Assembly: GCA_045105475.1 (NCBI GenBank)
Contig: JBGCDP010000352.1
Location: 1-64,000, forward strand
Length of the DNA stretch: 64,000 nucleotides
Source: WTJY01 sp045105475
Lineage (GTDB): Bacteria; Chloroflexota; Anaerolineae; Promineifilales; Promineifilaceae
Direction: 5' to 3'
Shown here: in pieces, positions 34,245-43,467 of the stretch
Layout: every line of letters starts with the position of its first letter
Numbering within the stretch: the stretch's first letter is position 1
The notes under the pieces: generated by a model
Told to the model about the DNA's origin: nothing
The model's database searches: none
Seen by the model: the letters and a program-made list of their open reading frames with translations, nothing else
Program-made: the position numbers and the translations under genes

Positions 34245-36074
34245 TTATGCGGTTAATAGCTCAGAGAAATCGTCCATATCAATTGTTTCAATTTCAAGCA
34301 ATTTAGTCGCAATCAAATCAAGTTTGTCTCTGTTGTCAGTCAGCAGTTGGGTTACTCTTTTGTATTCTGTGTTGATGATTTCATTAACTTCCGCATCTAT
34401 TTTTTCTGCGATAGCGTCAGAATAGTCCCGTTGTTCACTTATCTCGCGCCCAAGAAAGACCATCTCTTGCCGTTCACCATACACACGCAACCCTAAACTT
34501 TCGCTCATGCCATATTGAGTCACCATCGCTTTAGCTGAGCGGGTAATCGCTTGCAAATCGCCACTTGCACCGGTCGTTACATCACCATAGACGAGCTCTT
34601 CGGCAACTCGGCCGCCAAGGGCCGTTGCGATTTGAGCTCGAAACTTTTTGGTTGTTAAAAGCTGATTTTCTTCAGCTAAGAACCAAGTGACACCACCTGC
34701 CATGCCACGCGGAATGACAGTGACCTTACGCATGGTTGGCCCCTCAGGTAGCAACCATGCGACGAGTGCATGTCCCGCTTCATGAAAGGCGACCAGCTCT
34801 TTTTCTTCAGGTGTGATGATTCGGCTTCGGCGTTCTGGTCCCAGCTGCACCCGTTCAATCGCATCCTGCATTTCAGTCATGGTGATTTCTTTTATATCTT
34901 TCCGGGCTGAAAGTAAGGCGGCTTCATTGACACAATTTTCAATATCAGCCCCAGTAAAGCCTGGGGTAGCGCGGGCTAGAACTTCAACATTGACGGTGTT
35001 TGCAATAGGCTTGCCGCGCATATGCACGTTAAATATCTCTTCACGGCCGCCAACGTCTGGCCGGTCCATGATGACACGGCGATCAAAACGGCCGGGGCGT
35101 AACAGTGCAGGGTCGAGTATGTCTGGTCGATTGGTGGCCGCGATCATGATGATATGTTCATCCGTATCAAAGCCATCCATTTCAACTAAAATCTGATTGA
35201 GTGTCTGCTCACGTTCATCGTGTGATCCACCCAAGCCAGCTCCACGCTGACGGCCGACTGCATCAATCTCATCAATAAAGATAATGCATGGACTGTGGCG
35301 TTTTGCTTGTTCAAAAAGGTCACGCACACGGCTGGCACCAACACCCACGAACATTTCAACAAATTCAGATCCTGATAGTTGAAAAAATGGGACGGCCGCC
35401 TCACCAGCAACCGCTTTAGCAATAAGAGTTTTGCCTGTTCCCGGAGGACCAACCATGAGTAGCCCACGTGGAATGCGCGCACCGAAGTTGACATATTTTT
35501 CCGGTTCTTTTAGAAAATGAACGACTTCTTGCAGCTCTTCTTTCGCTTCTTGCGCTCCAGCCACATCATCAAAAGTAACGGTAGGTGTGTCACTTGTGAC
35601 CATTTTCGCCTTACTCTTCCCAAATGCCATCGCTTGGTTTCCAGCCCCTTGCGATTGACGCATCATAAAGAAGATAAATCCGCCCATTAACAATAAGGGG
35701 AGCAATAAGAATATGAACGAACCGCCACCTAATGATCTTTCAAAGAAAGTCGGCCGGTTATAGGTGATACTAATTTGATTTTCGTTTAGAGTTTGGCCGT
35801 TGACGCCGTATGTGGCTAAAACTTCTTCCAAAGATGAGGCATTGCTTTTTAAGGATCTCTCCTGTTCACCATTTGTGTAATCTATTTCAAGGCTACGCCC
35901 ATCAGCTGAGACTTCAATTGCTCGAACATCGCCCTCAAGAATATCTTGGGCAACTTGGCTAATTGGAAGTGGTGGATTGGTCGCGTCTGAGTTAACGACA
36001 CTCCAGACAATAGCGACAATTGCGACTCCTAATAATCCATAGATTAAGAGGCGCGTGATTGAGGATGAATTCAT
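34245..36074 (-). CDS. ftsH: ATP-dependent zinc metalloprotease FtsH
   Basis: A 609-residue membrane AAA+ protease of standard length. Span 1 (about residues 8-27), extracytoplasmic domain, span 2 (about 118-138), Walker A GPPGTGKT (209-216), Walker B CIIFIDEIDAVG, second-region PGRFDRRV, and the zinc site HEAGHALVAW near residue 430. It degrades misfolded membrane proteins and short-lived regulators. It lies 38 bases upstream of the 7TM-GAF-HTH gene on the same strand. No fused or missing part is seen. Confidence 0.97.
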   Translation of the reverse strand: MNSSSITRLLIYGLLGVAIVAIVWSVVNSDATNPPLPISQVAQDILEGDVRAIEVSADGRSLEIDYTNGEQERSLKSNASSLEEVLATYGVNGQTLNENQISITYNRPTFFERSLGGGSFIFLLLPLLLMGGFIFFMMRQSQGAGNQAMAFGKSKAKMVTSDTPTVTFDDVAGAQEAKEELQEVVHFLKEPEKYVNFGARIPRGLLMVGPPGTGKTLIAKAVAGEAAVPFFQLSGSEFVEMFVGVGASRVRDLFEQAKRHSPCIIFIDEIDAVGRQRGAGLGGSHDEREQTLNQILVEMDGFDTDEHIIMIAATNRPDILDPALLRPGRFDRRVIMDRPDVGGREEIFNVHMRGKPIANTVNVEVLARATPGFTGADIENCVNEAALLSARKDIKEITMTEMQDAIERVQLGPERRSRIITPEEKELVAFHEAGHALVAWLLPEGPTMRKVTVIPRGMAGGVTWFLAEENQLLTTKKFRAQIATALGGRVAEELVYGDVTTGASGDLQAITRSAKAMVTQYGMSESLGLRVYGERQEMVFLGREISEQRDYSDAIAEKIDAEVNEIINTEYKRVTQLLTDNRDKLDLIATKLLEIETIDMDDFSELLTA

Positions 36075-36280
36075 ATGAATACCGAATTTGTGCTGTCTTT
36101 TACTAAGAAATTGATCGTAGGATCTTTGCTTCTTGGCAGACAGATATAGTTTTTATTGTTGGCTCAATGAGCCAGTTTACAAGGTGAGAATGGCATAAAA
36201 AATGCCAGAAAAGTATATCAGAAAAATAGGGGGAGGGTGATTTACGGCCGATACTCTTTGGTTCTAATTACAGACAAAAC

Positions 36281-37474
36281 TTAAACACCACCCCATGCAG
36301 AGGCGACGAAATACCAGAGCGGAATAAGCCCTAAGAGTAAAGCAACGGCGGTAACACCTAAATAAATAAGGCGATTATCTTGTGATGCAGCCACTGTTTG
36401 TGGGGCCGGTTGCAATTCTTCATAAGCTTTTGATGCTGGTTTTGCCTTTTGCTTTGGTTTGGCACGAATAGGGCTCTGGTTGTCGTTTTTGCTTGTCTTA
36501 GACGGCTGTTTTTGCCTAGTAGGAGACTTCGGCCGAGGGGTTGGCACTTTGGTTGGCAAAATTGTGGCGTCAGGGTCAATTTCTGGTTTGGCGGCTGCTT
36601 TATATCTTAGGCTCTCTAAAAACGGGGAAGTTGCTTCCTGACTCTGTTTTAAGTAGGTTTCCAGAATGCGCTCAAGCTGACCAGCTGTGCGATATCGCCC
36701 GGCCGGTTCTTTGGCTAAAATCTTGTGTAAGATTTGTGCCATCTGAGGCGGAACGGTTTTGTTAATTGAGCGGATATGAGGAGGGGGCGACTGCAAATGC
36801 TTTAAAGCGATTGCAGTTGGGTTTTCACCTTTAAACGGAAGCTCATTGCTTAGCATTTCAAACATGATGATGCCAATTGAATAAACATCAGAAGCTGGCG
36901 AGGGGGGATCTCCGGCCGCCTGTTCAGGAGAAAAATATTGTGGCGTTCCCCAAACAACATCGCTGCCTGTGCGCGTCGCTTCACTCACAGCTCGTGATAT
37001 GCCAAAGTCGGTAATTTTCGCTCGATCATCAGGGGTCACCAAGATGTTTTGTGGCTTCATGTCACAGTGAACAAGCCCTGAACGATGAGCATACCCCATC
37101 CCTTTGCAGATTTGAATCGCAAACTTGAGCATGCGCTCAACCGGCATATGGTTTTCTTCAGCGATATAGGTGCGAATAATGTCTTTCAGTGTTAGCCCTT
37201 CGACATATTCCATCACCATGAAATAACGACCTTCCCATTCACCAATGTCATATACTGCAACAATGTTTGGATGGTTTAAGTTCGCTGCTGCGTGTGCTTC
37301 GTTGCGAAATTGCTGTAGGAATGTGTCATCCCCGGATAATGACTCATGGATGATTTTGATCGCGATTTCCCGGCCGAGGTGCATATCTTGTGCACGGTAA
37401 ACGGCCGCCATGCCCCCCATGCCGATGCGCTCATCAATTTTGTATCGTTCGCCTAAAATTGTGCCGGATTCCAT
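36281..37474 (-). CDS. Membrane-anchored Ser/Thr protein kinase
   Basis: A 397-residue PknB-type kinase: glycine loop GMGGMAAV (18-25), K40 in IAIKII, catalytic HCDMKPQN (136-143, Arg of HRD replaced by Cys), DFG in ITDFGISR and TPQYFSPEQAAGDPP. A basic Pro/Lys/Thr linker (about 295-365, PTKVPTPRPKSPTRQKQ) is followed by one C-terminal span (about 372-392) and almost no external domain, so it does not carry PASTA repeats. HRD-to-HCD changes occur in active bacterial kinases. It would sense the inside or pair with another protein. It lies upstream of ftsH on the same strand. Confidence 0.93.
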   Translation of the reverse strand: MESGTILGERYKIDERIGMGGMAAVYRAQDMHLGREIAIKIIHESLSGDDTFLQQFRNEAHAAANLNHPNIVAVYDIGEWEGRYFMVMEYVEGLTLKDIIRTYIAEENHMPVERMLKFAIQICKGMGYAHRSGLVHCDMKPQNILVTPDDRAKITDFGISRAVSEATRTGSDVVWGTPQYFSPEQAAGDPPSPASDVYSIGIIMFEMLSNELPFKGENPTAIALKHLQSPPPHIRSINKTVPPQMAQILHKILAKEPAGRYRTAGQLERILETYLKQSQEATSPFLESLRYKAAAKPEIDPDATILPTKVPTPRPKSPTRQKQPSKTSKNDNQSPIRAKPKQKAKPASKAYEELQPAPQTVAASQDNRLIYLGVTAVALLLGLIPLWYFVASAWGGV

Positions 37475-37550
37475 AATGGGATTATCAAGTGCTAGCTGTT
37501 AAATGTCAATTGATCGAAATAGTGTGGTGCAGGTATCAAGATGCTGTTGT

Positions 37551-38069
37551 TTAGACCCCGGCAAATGTGGAGTGATAGTGAATGGTTCCAGAAACAGTGT
37601 TTAAGCTGTTTGGAATCAGTTCAAGGGCCATAAAAACGGGGTCTGGCCCCTTATAAGTTGATGTGAGATTAAATGTTGGCAGAGCGGGCTTGAAGCCAAA
37701 CTTCGGATAATAATCAGGGTGACCTAGCAAGACACATGCCACAAACTCAGCCGCCTGACACGCTTCTAGTCCAGCTATAATGAGTCTTTTGCCTATCCCT
37801 TTTTTTTGATGGTTGGGCGATACAGCAACAGGAGCAAGCCCTGCAATGTTGATACCAATCGGCTGTTCATTTCGGCCAATGAGGCGAACAGGAGAAAACA
37901 TGATGTGGCCGACCAGTTCCCCTTCCAGTTCTGCAATCAATGAAATGACGCTGGGTAGCGGCCGTAGGCGATTCACCAAATCAGCTTCATCTGCGCTTTC
38001 AAACGCTGCTAGTACCACTTGGTAAACAGCGTCTTGATCTTCAGGGATTTCTTTGCGAACTACGAGCAT
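37551..38069 (-). CDS. GNAT N-acetyltransferase (YhbS-like)
   Basis: A 172-residue single GNAT domain. The acetyl-CoA loop is VSPNHQKKGIGKRLIIAGLEAC (about residues 83-104), preceded by INIAGLAPVAV, and CVLLGHPDYYPKFGFKPA fits the YhbS subgroup. The start overlaps the end of the methyltransferase gene by 10 bases, so the two are made together. The substrate is unknown. Confidence 0.9.
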   Translation of the reverse strand: MLVVRKEIPEDQDAVYQVVLAAFESADEADLVNRLRPLPSVISLIAELEGELVGHIMFSPVRLIGRNEQPIGINIAGLAPVAVSPNHQKKGIGKRLIIAGLEACQAAEFVACVLLGHPDYYPKFGFKPALPTFNLTSTYKGPDPVFMALELIPNSLNTVSGTIHYHSTFAGV

Positions 38070-38887
38070 ACAAAGGCACCTGTCTTTTTACTAACTCGAA
38101 ATTCAACATTTGATGCAAAATGTTCATTGAGAAGTTGACGCAAGGCGGCTTCGTAATCTCCCCAGACAAGTCCATCTGGAAGAAAGCTTTCATACCAATC
38201 TCGGCCCGACTCAATGTAATCAATCACCGGTTGCGCTTCAGGAATCACCAGCCAGTTTTCAAGTGTACGCGTTTCAACTTGCTCGAACGATGTAGCTAAC
38301 AAGTCTGCACCACTCTCTAAATCAAAGCCATCACTTATCCCGAAATTGTCTGATTCAAATTTTGCCCCTAATGCCTTCAGAGCGTTGCTTCTCAATGCTT
38401 TTAATTCCAACATTGTGTTAGAGGAGTTTGTTGCTGCGATAAATTTCCCGTTTGGTTTAAGCACACGACGAAATTCAGCCATCGCTTTTTCTTGATCGGG
38501 AATGTGGTAAATCATGTGGTTGGCAAAGATGACATCGGCCGCATTGTCTTTGATGGGCAATGTCATTGCGTCTAAATTGATACATGAATGTTCTTTGGCT
38601 GGACCATCCATAAGCATGCCGTGCGATAAATCACAGGCGAAATAATGGGCTGATAAATTGCTAACGATGTCAGCATATTTACCAGAGCCACATCCGATAT
38701 CAAAAACGACTTCGTCTCCCACCCAATCGATTTGATTAACGATCCAAGGGTAAAAATCTACTTGGGGCTGAGTGTATTTTTGGTGAGTTAAGATGCGTAC
38801 ATCGAGCTTGTCGGCCGTTTTGTAGCTCGATTCTTTCAGATGCTTTTGGTCTGTTCCAACTTTGAGTAGATCTGCTTTAAGTGACAT
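38060..38887 (-). CDS. Class I SAM-dependent methyltransferase
   Basis: A 275-residue methyltransferase of the UbiE/COQ5-like class. The SAM-binding motif I is VVFDIGCGSGKYADIV (about residues 57-72), with INLDAMTLPIKDNAADVIFANHMIYHIPDQEKAMAEFRRVLKPNGKF carrying motifs II-III. The start ATG touches the stop of the zinc-finger gene without a gap (TAAATG). It overlaps the acetyltransferase gene by 10 bases. The methyl acceptor is not evident. Confidence 0.9.
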   Translation of the reverse strand: MSLKADLLKVGTDQKHLKESSYKTADKLDVRILTHQKYTQPQVDFYPWIVNQIDWVGDEVVFDIGCGSGKYADIVSNLSAHYFACDLSHGMLMDGPAKEHSCINLDAMTLPIKDNAADVIFANHMIYHIPDQEKAMAEFRRVLKPNGKFIAATNSSNTMLELKALRSNALKALGAKFESDNFGISDGFDLESGADLLATSFEQVETRTLENWLVIPEAQPVIDYIESGRDWYESFLPDGLVWGDYEAALRQLLNEHFASNVEFRVSKKTGAFVCS

Positions 38888-39970
38888 TTAATTACCTGTA
38901 AGACCCATCAATGCACCTGAACTGTCTAGCTCAAGCTCGTAGGTTTGATTATTTGAAAACGAAGAGAATTGACTGAACGAGGGGACTTCTAAGCGGTGTG
39001 TTCGGCCATTTTCATCTAAAAATATCGCGACGTAATCCTCTGTTCGGGGCCCCTCACGCTCATTAGATTCCAACACATACTGCGGCCATTCAGAATTTTG
39101 ATCTGAGCCGGTCAAAGATTCTGTACGTGTTGTGACCCATTTATCGACTTCATAGGTGTATTCCGTGTCGTAAACCGGTACCTGTTCATAGATCGGCACT
39201 TCATCGTAGACGGTAGAATATTCTGTGTCATAGATCGATTCAGAGCACTCAATGTCTTCAAAAAAGCCGTTGCCTAAATCTCGCTGGCCGCAAACATACG
39301 TTCGTTCCCCAACATACACTTCTTCAGATACTTGTCGAGCTTCTTCTGTGTAGCCCACAATGACATCATCATAGCTACGGATTTCTTCGCTTTCAGAAAT
39401 CAAAAACCCATCGGCCGGTAGATCCCAACCTGTTTCAGTAACCGTTGTAAGTGTTTGAATTTCAACCGTTCGTTCCCATTCATACCCTTGTAATTCGGCC
39501 GTGGTGTTGGTCGTCCGGGTAGCAAACCAAGCCAAGGCGATACAGGCTAATACGACCAGGCCGACCCCGATGAGTAGCGGAGTGCGATTTTTGGGTTGAG
39601 GCGTCGCTGCAACTGGTTCAGGCTCAGCTTCCTCTTCTTCGAAGGTCATATCGCCTGAAGTGGGAGCCATTCCTAATTTATAATCTTTAACAGCTTGTGC
39701 TCCGCTGTCTTCTTCTCTCAGGTTTGTACAGCTTGAACAGTGACGATTTTTGGCTGGGTTATTGGTATTGCAATAGGCGCAGATCCAATCTGGCCCCATC
39801 TTTGCATATCCAAGCAAATCAGAATCTTCGATGACTTGGGCATCTTGTGGCAAATAAAACTTTGTGCCGCGTTCGCGGGGAGCAGTACAAACAGGGCAAG
39901 CTTTATGCCGCCCTAACACTCCCTTTGATGAACAATATTGACAGTCCCAGCGTCCTTCACGAATCGCCAT
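38888..39970 (-). CDS. Membrane protein with two RanBP2-like zinc fingers
   Basis: A 360-residue protein. Two short Cys4 zinc fingers sit at the N-terminus: GRWDCQYCSSKG with CPVC (Cys 10, 13, 25, 28), and PDWICAYCNTNNPAKNRHCSSC (about 60-82), the second matching the W-x-C-x2-C-x3-N-x6-C-x2-C form of RanBP2-type fingers. One span follows (about 130-150). The outer C-terminal part is Tyr/Glu/Val-rich with a repeated E-V/Q-P-x-Y motif (EVPIYEQVPVYDTEY). Possibly an adaptor at the membrane. It heads a four-gene minus-strand group with the methyltransferase, acetyltransferase and kinase. Confidence 0.8.
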   Translation of the reverse strand: MAIREGRWDCQYCSSKGVLGRHKACPVCTAPRERGTKFYLPQDAQVIEDSDLLGYAKMGPDWICAYCNTNNPAKNRHCSSCTNLREEDSGAQAVKDYKLGMAPTSGDMTFEEEEAEPEPVAATPQPKNRTPLLIGVGLVVLACIALAWFATRTTNTTAELQGYEWERTVEIQTLTTVTETGWDLPADGFLISESEEIRSYDDVIVGYTEEARQVSEEVYVGERTYVCGQRDLGNGFFEDIECSESIYDTEYSTVYDEVPIYEQVPVYDTEYTYEVDKWVTTRTESLTGSDQNSEWPQYVLESNEREGPRTEDYVAIFLDENGRTHRLEVPSFSQFSSFSNNQTYELELDSSGALMGLTGN

Positions 39971-40142
39971 ATGGTCAAACCTCCATGAATTGTTGATTTT
40001 AGCAGAACTACGGGTGAAGAAGTAGAGCCTTCCCCTGAAGTTCTGCTAAAGGCGCTGATGGATTAGTAAAAATCAATACGATATAGGAGCTGATGGGTTT
40101 CTCTTGTACAGTCGGCCGGTTGTCAGCTATATTTCTTTCCTA

Positions 40143-41012
40143 ATGGACGATAAGAACGATAAACCTGTAGATCAATTCAGAAACGAAGAAAGCTCAACGC
40201 CACCTGACCCACCTTTCAAGCCGATACCTCGGCCGCCTCAAGTTGGGGATATGGTTCACCCTTTTTCTCAATTGAACCAAAATACGTATGTGACCTATAC
40301 CTTGCTAGCCATTATCGGCGTGATATTTGTGGTTCAATATGGGCAACAAACGGGAAGCTTTGGAACTTTTGATGCGATTTGGTGCACGCGTGAAAGCAAA
40401 ATTTTACATGATTGGGCAGGTTGTGGCCCTGCGATGGTCGAAGGGGGGCAACTATGGCGCTTGTTCACCTTGATGTTTTTGCATGGAAACCCAACGCATA
40501 TCGCTTTTAACGCCATTGCACTTTATTCACTTGGCATGGATATGGAGCGCATTTACGGCCAGTATCGCTTTTTGTTTATTTATATTTTTGGTGGTCTTTT
40601 TGGCAGCTTGCTCAGTTTTGCAGTTCGTGGCTCTGATGAGTTTACCGTGGGGGCATCGGGCGCAATATTCGCTATTGCAGGTATGAACCTCTCGTTTTTC
40701 TATATGTATCGCGACAAATTAGGCGATATGGGAGAGCAACGTTTCCAGTCGATGTTGCGCATGGTAGGTATTAACCTCGTCATTGGATTCCTGTTGATTC
40801 GGGTCAATAATTTAGGTCACATTGGCGGATTAATTGGCGGGATATTGCTGGGGTATATGTTTATTCCCTGGTATACCGTGACGGAAACAATTCCTTCGGT
40901 TGAAGTGTCTGATCAGAATAGTTTAACAGTCAAAAGTGTTCAGGCTCTAAGCATTGTACTCACCACTGTCGGGCTCGCCTTAGCTATTTGGTATTATTGG
41001 CGTTTTTTGTAA
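40143..41012 (+). CDS. Rhomboid family intramembrane serine protease
   Basis: A rhomboid protease of about 289 residues with six to seven spans. The catalytic Ser is in TVGASGAIFAIAG (GxSG motif) and the His in NNLGHIGGLIGG. MFLHGNPTHIAFNAIALYSLG is the loop and helix with the second conserved His/Asn region. A Pro-rich cytosolic N-terminus precedes the first span. An in-frame TTG at 40104 would add 13 residues; ATG 40143 is chosen though neither has a strong ribosome site. It is divergent from the zinc-finger gene. Confidence 0.9.
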   Translation: MDDKNDKPVDQFRNEESSTPPDPPFKPIPRPPQVGDMVHPFSQLNQNTYVTYTLLAIIGVIFVVQYGQQTGSFGTFDAIWCTRESKILHDWAGCGPAMVEGGQLWRLFTLMFLHGNPTHIAFNAIALYSLGMDMERIYGQYRFLFIYIFGGLFGSLLSFAVRGSDEFTVGASGAIFAIAGMNLSFFYMYRDKLGDMGEQRFQSMLRMVGINLVIGFLLIRVNNLGHIGGLIGGILLGYMFIPWYTVTETIPSVEVSDQNSLTVKSVQALSIVLTTVGLALAIWYYWRFL

Positions 41013-41023
41013 GCGAATTTTAG

Positions 41024-41052
41024 TTGACAGCATTGTGATTGAACGGTAGCAT
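41024..41052 (+). promoter_or_regulatory. Sigma70-type promoter downstream of rhomboid gene
   Basis: A perfect TTGACA (41024-41029), 17-base spacer and TAGCAT (41047-41052). Transcription would start near 41060 and first meet the terminator at 41108, then run to the phosphoribosyltransferase at 41292. Confidence 0.6.
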
Positions 41053-41107
41053 ATATCCCCAATCGCAAGATTTCCCCTTTTAAAATAAAAAGAAGATTAT
41101 GCTATAC

Positions 41108-41131
41108 CGGCCCTTTGGGCCGTTTATTTTT
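41108..41131 (+). terminator. Intrinsic terminator in phosphoribosyltransferase leader
   Basis: A perfect 6-bp GC stem CGGCCC/GGGCCG (41108-41113, 41117-41122) with loop TTT is followed by a T-rich tail (TTTATTTTT). It lies 95 bases after the rhomboid stop and 50 bases after the predicted transcription start. It may end the rhomboid transcript and/or act as an attenuator or the end of a small RNA of about 70 nt. Confidence 0.65.
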
Positions 41132-41291
41132 CCTAACTTGCAATTGGGAAATTGCTTAACACCCTAATGACAAAGAAAAGAAGATTTGAATAGGGATGAG
41201 AAGCTTTATCGATTTTATAAAAGCTTATTCAAACAGATAAAATTCTTAAATGAATTGAAGTTTGATTAGTTAACAGTTCGAGGAGAAAGAC

Positions 41292-41798
41292 GTGAGACGC
41301 GAAATATTAACTTGGTCTGACGTAGATAAATTAATCGATTATGTTGTGCCGCAAATTCACGGCCGATTTGATTCGATGTTAATTATTACCCGAGGCGGTA
41401 TCGTACCGGGCGGTATGTTGGCAGAAGCTTTAAACATTACATACCTTTTAACTGCATCTATTCGTTTTCCAGCTGACTTTCCGGGCATGTTTAGCCCGCA
41501 AGACAAATATGTTATTCCTGAATTTATTCAATTTCCAGATGATGATTTGTTAGAAGGGCGGCGTGTGTTGGTCGTAGATGATGTGTGGACGCGCGGCCGG
41601 AATGTGGTAACCGTTTGTAATCGTATTGACGCGGCCGGTGGTATTCCTGAAAGCTGTGTGTTGCACTACAAGCCAGGCTCATCACTCTACCCAGGCCATA
41701 CACCGACCTATTATGGTGCAGTTACCGATGCATACATCATCTACCCATGGGAATTAGACCGTGGACCAAATGCGATGAGACTCATGCATGAGCAATAA
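41292..41798 (+). CDS. Purine-type phosphoribosyltransferase
   Basis: A 168-residue type I phosphoribosyltransferase. The PRPP loop motif is VLVVDDVWTRGRNVVTV (about residues 96-112), and LIITRGGIVPGGMLAEAL resembles the xanthine/hypoxanthine enzymes. GTG 41292 is the start, as CGAGGAGAAAG lies just before it. It would salvage a purine base to the nucleotide (inference on substrate). It is the only gene between the rhomboid and the SRP RNA. Confidence 0.85.
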   Translation: MRREILTWSDVDKLIDYVVPQIHGRFDSMLIITRGGIVPGGMLAEALNITYLLTASIRFPADFPGMFSPQDKYVIPEFIQFPDDDLLEGRRVLVVDDVWTRGRNVVTVCNRIDAAGGIPESCVLHYKPGSSLYPGHTPTYYGAVTDAYIIYPWELDRGPNAMRLMHEQ

Positions 41799-41895
41799 AT
41801 TTATTAAACTTTAGCGGCAAACGGTTGAATTTAAAATCAGCTTTTGCTACTATCGCTTTTCTTAAAAACTAACAGGCAAATATTGCCAGTTTAAA

Positions 41896-42030
41896 TACCC
41901 TCAAGTTTGGTGACGATCGGGTCCCCGACGGCGAAGACCGTCGAACCGTGTCAGGTCCGGAAGGAAGCAGCACTAAGGCGATTCCTTTGGGTGTTCGGGA
42001 CAACCTGGTTGTCATCAAACTTGCGGGTAT
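41896..42030 (+). ncRNA. ffs: Signal recognition particle RNA (4.5S, small type)
   Basis: Contains the conserved SRP RNA core GTGTCAGGTCCGGAAGGAAG followed by CAGCACTAAGG, with the GGAA tetraloop and asymmetric internal loop that bind Ffh. The ends pair through TACCC/GGGTA and CAAGTTTG (41902-41909) with CAAACTTG (42016-42023); a long T-run follows from about 42029 and serves as terminator. About 125-135 nt with a single long hairpin and no Alu domain. Ends are inferred from pairing, so they may shift by a few bases. Confidence 0.96.
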
Positions 42031-42042
42031 TTTTTATTTAAA

Positions 42043-42645
42043 CTAGTTGATCAGTGAGCGGAGCGTACCACCACTTTCTTTAAGCTTATGCCCTACATTG
42101 TCTAAGCCTTCGCCTGTATTTGTTAGTGTTCCTCCCAATTGCCGCAAGTAGCCAGCGACATTTTTAAGGTCTTTACTGATTTCTTCCATTCGGTCAGAGC
42201 CTCCCTTTAATCGCTCTGCTGCATTGTCGATCATCTTATTCTCCCCTATATCGACACCTGTGATGACGTTAAAGCCCATGACCTCTTTGTATTCAGGTTT
42301 AAAGCTAGGGATGTGAATATCGTCGATTTCAACCCCAAATTTCTCCATGATTTTGGCCGCATTGGCGATTTCAACTTGGCAGCGTTCCAGTGCATCGGCC
42401 GCCATTTCAGAAATTTTCCCAGCACTTGGGGTTTTTGTCTTCTTATCGCCCATTAGGAGTGAGCTGGCAGCGAGCGCACTGTCTCCGGCCGCTTCAATGC
42501 TCGTCCCTGTTTCATTGAGCATCTCAGGTAACTTTTCGATGAGCTCCATAAAGCGCTCCCGGTTTTCCCAGACCATGTTTACGACCTTCATTACTTTTTC
42601 GACATCAAAATCATCAAACTGATCCATTATTTTTCCAAACATCAT
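42043..42645 (-). CDS. Unknown helical protein with amphipathic C-terminal repeats
   Basis: A 200-residue soluble protein that I do not recognise. It is helical, with a segment (about 150-198) of heptad-like repeats (MEEISKDLKNVAGYLRQLG, LTNTGEGLDNVGHKLKESGGTLRSL) resembling coiled-coil or methyl-accepting helical proteins. AAGGAG precedes the double ATG (42645, 42642), so it is a real gene. It converges with the SRP RNA and is divergent from rpiA. A coiled-coil partner role is possible, nothing firmer. Confidence 0.75.
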   Translation of the reverse strand: MMFGKIMDQFDDFDVEKVMKVVNMVWENRERFMELIEKLPEMLNETGTSIEAAGDSALAASSLLMGDKKTKTPSAGKISEMAADALERCQVEIANAAKIMEKFGVEIDDIHIPSFKPEYKEVMGFNVITGVDIGENKMIDNAAERLKGGSDRMEEISKDLKNVAGYLRQLGGTLTNTGEGLDNVGHKLKESGGTLRSLIN

Positions 42646-42771
42646 ATCTCCTTAAAAAGCTGAACGCTTAGCGTGCAGAAAAGCTGGTCAGCTGAATTGC
42701 ATTTTCAAGAGATTAGTGTGATCACTGCGATCTGGCAAGCGCATCGACCCATCTGTCTGTAAAATTGAGCT

Positions 42772-43467
42772 ATGGATCAAATTGAATTGAAAAAACAGGC
42801 GGGAAAATATGCGGCCGACTTGATTGAGTCGGGTATGCGGGTCGGACTAGGAACCGGCAGCACGGCCGTTTGGGCAGTGAGACGAATCGGGGAAAGACTT
42901 AAGGCTGGAGAACTGACAGATATTGTGGCGATACCAACCTCTATTCGTACAGCAGAAGAAGCTGAGTCATTGGGAATTCCATTGGCATCTTTTGATGAAA
43001 TCAGTGAACTTGATATTACGATTGACGGCGCTGACGAAGTTGACGGCCGGTTGAACCTGATCAAAGGGGGAGGCGGTGCTCTATTGCGCGAGAAGATCGT
43101 GGCTCAAATCACAAAACGGCTGGTGATCTGCGTTGACCCATCTAAGCAAGTCTCTCTTATTGGTGAAACATGGGCTGTGCCTATCGAAGTGGTACATTTT
43201 GGATGGGAATCGCAAAAGCGCTACTTAGAATCAATCGGGGCAACTGTTGAAGTGCGTAAAGATGACTCAGGCGCACCCTATTTGACCGATGGGGGCAATT
43301 TAATCCTCGATGCGAACTTCGGCCGAATTTACAATATTTTGGCTCTTGAAACTAAATTGCAGCAGCGAGTTGGCATCGTTGAAAGCGGCCTCTTCTTCGA
43401 AATGGCTCACGACTTAATCGTTGCTAGCCCAGACGGCGTTCAGCATATTCAAGGGCGAATTGCTTGA
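42772..43467 (+). CDS. rpiA: Ribose-5-phosphate isomerase A
   Basis: A 231-residue RpiA. Motifs seen: GLGTGSTAVWAVRRIGERL, IDGADEVDGRLNLIKGGGGALLREKIVA with the catalytic Asp/Lys region, and LILDANFGRIYN. It interconverts ribose-5-phosphate and ribulose-5-phosphate in the pentose phosphate pathway and supplies PRPP. It overlaps the TauE gene by 4 bases, so the two are translated together. Confidence 0.96.
   Translation: MDQIELKKQAGKYAADLIESGMRVGLGTGSTAVWAVRRIGERLKAGELTDIVAIPTSIRTAEEAESLGIPLASFDEISELDITIDGADEVDGRLNLIKGGGGALLREKIVAQITKRLVICVDPSKQVSLIGETWAVPIEVVHFGWESQKRYLESIGATVEVRKDDSGAPYLTDGGNLILDANFGRIYNILALETKLQQRVGIVESGLFFEMAHDLIVASPDGVQHIQGRIA

Noticed and set aside
36155..36180. Hairpin TGGCTC/GAGCCA upstream of ftsH as terminator
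   Set aside because: Six-bp stem without a T-run on either strand; could be an operator but no support.
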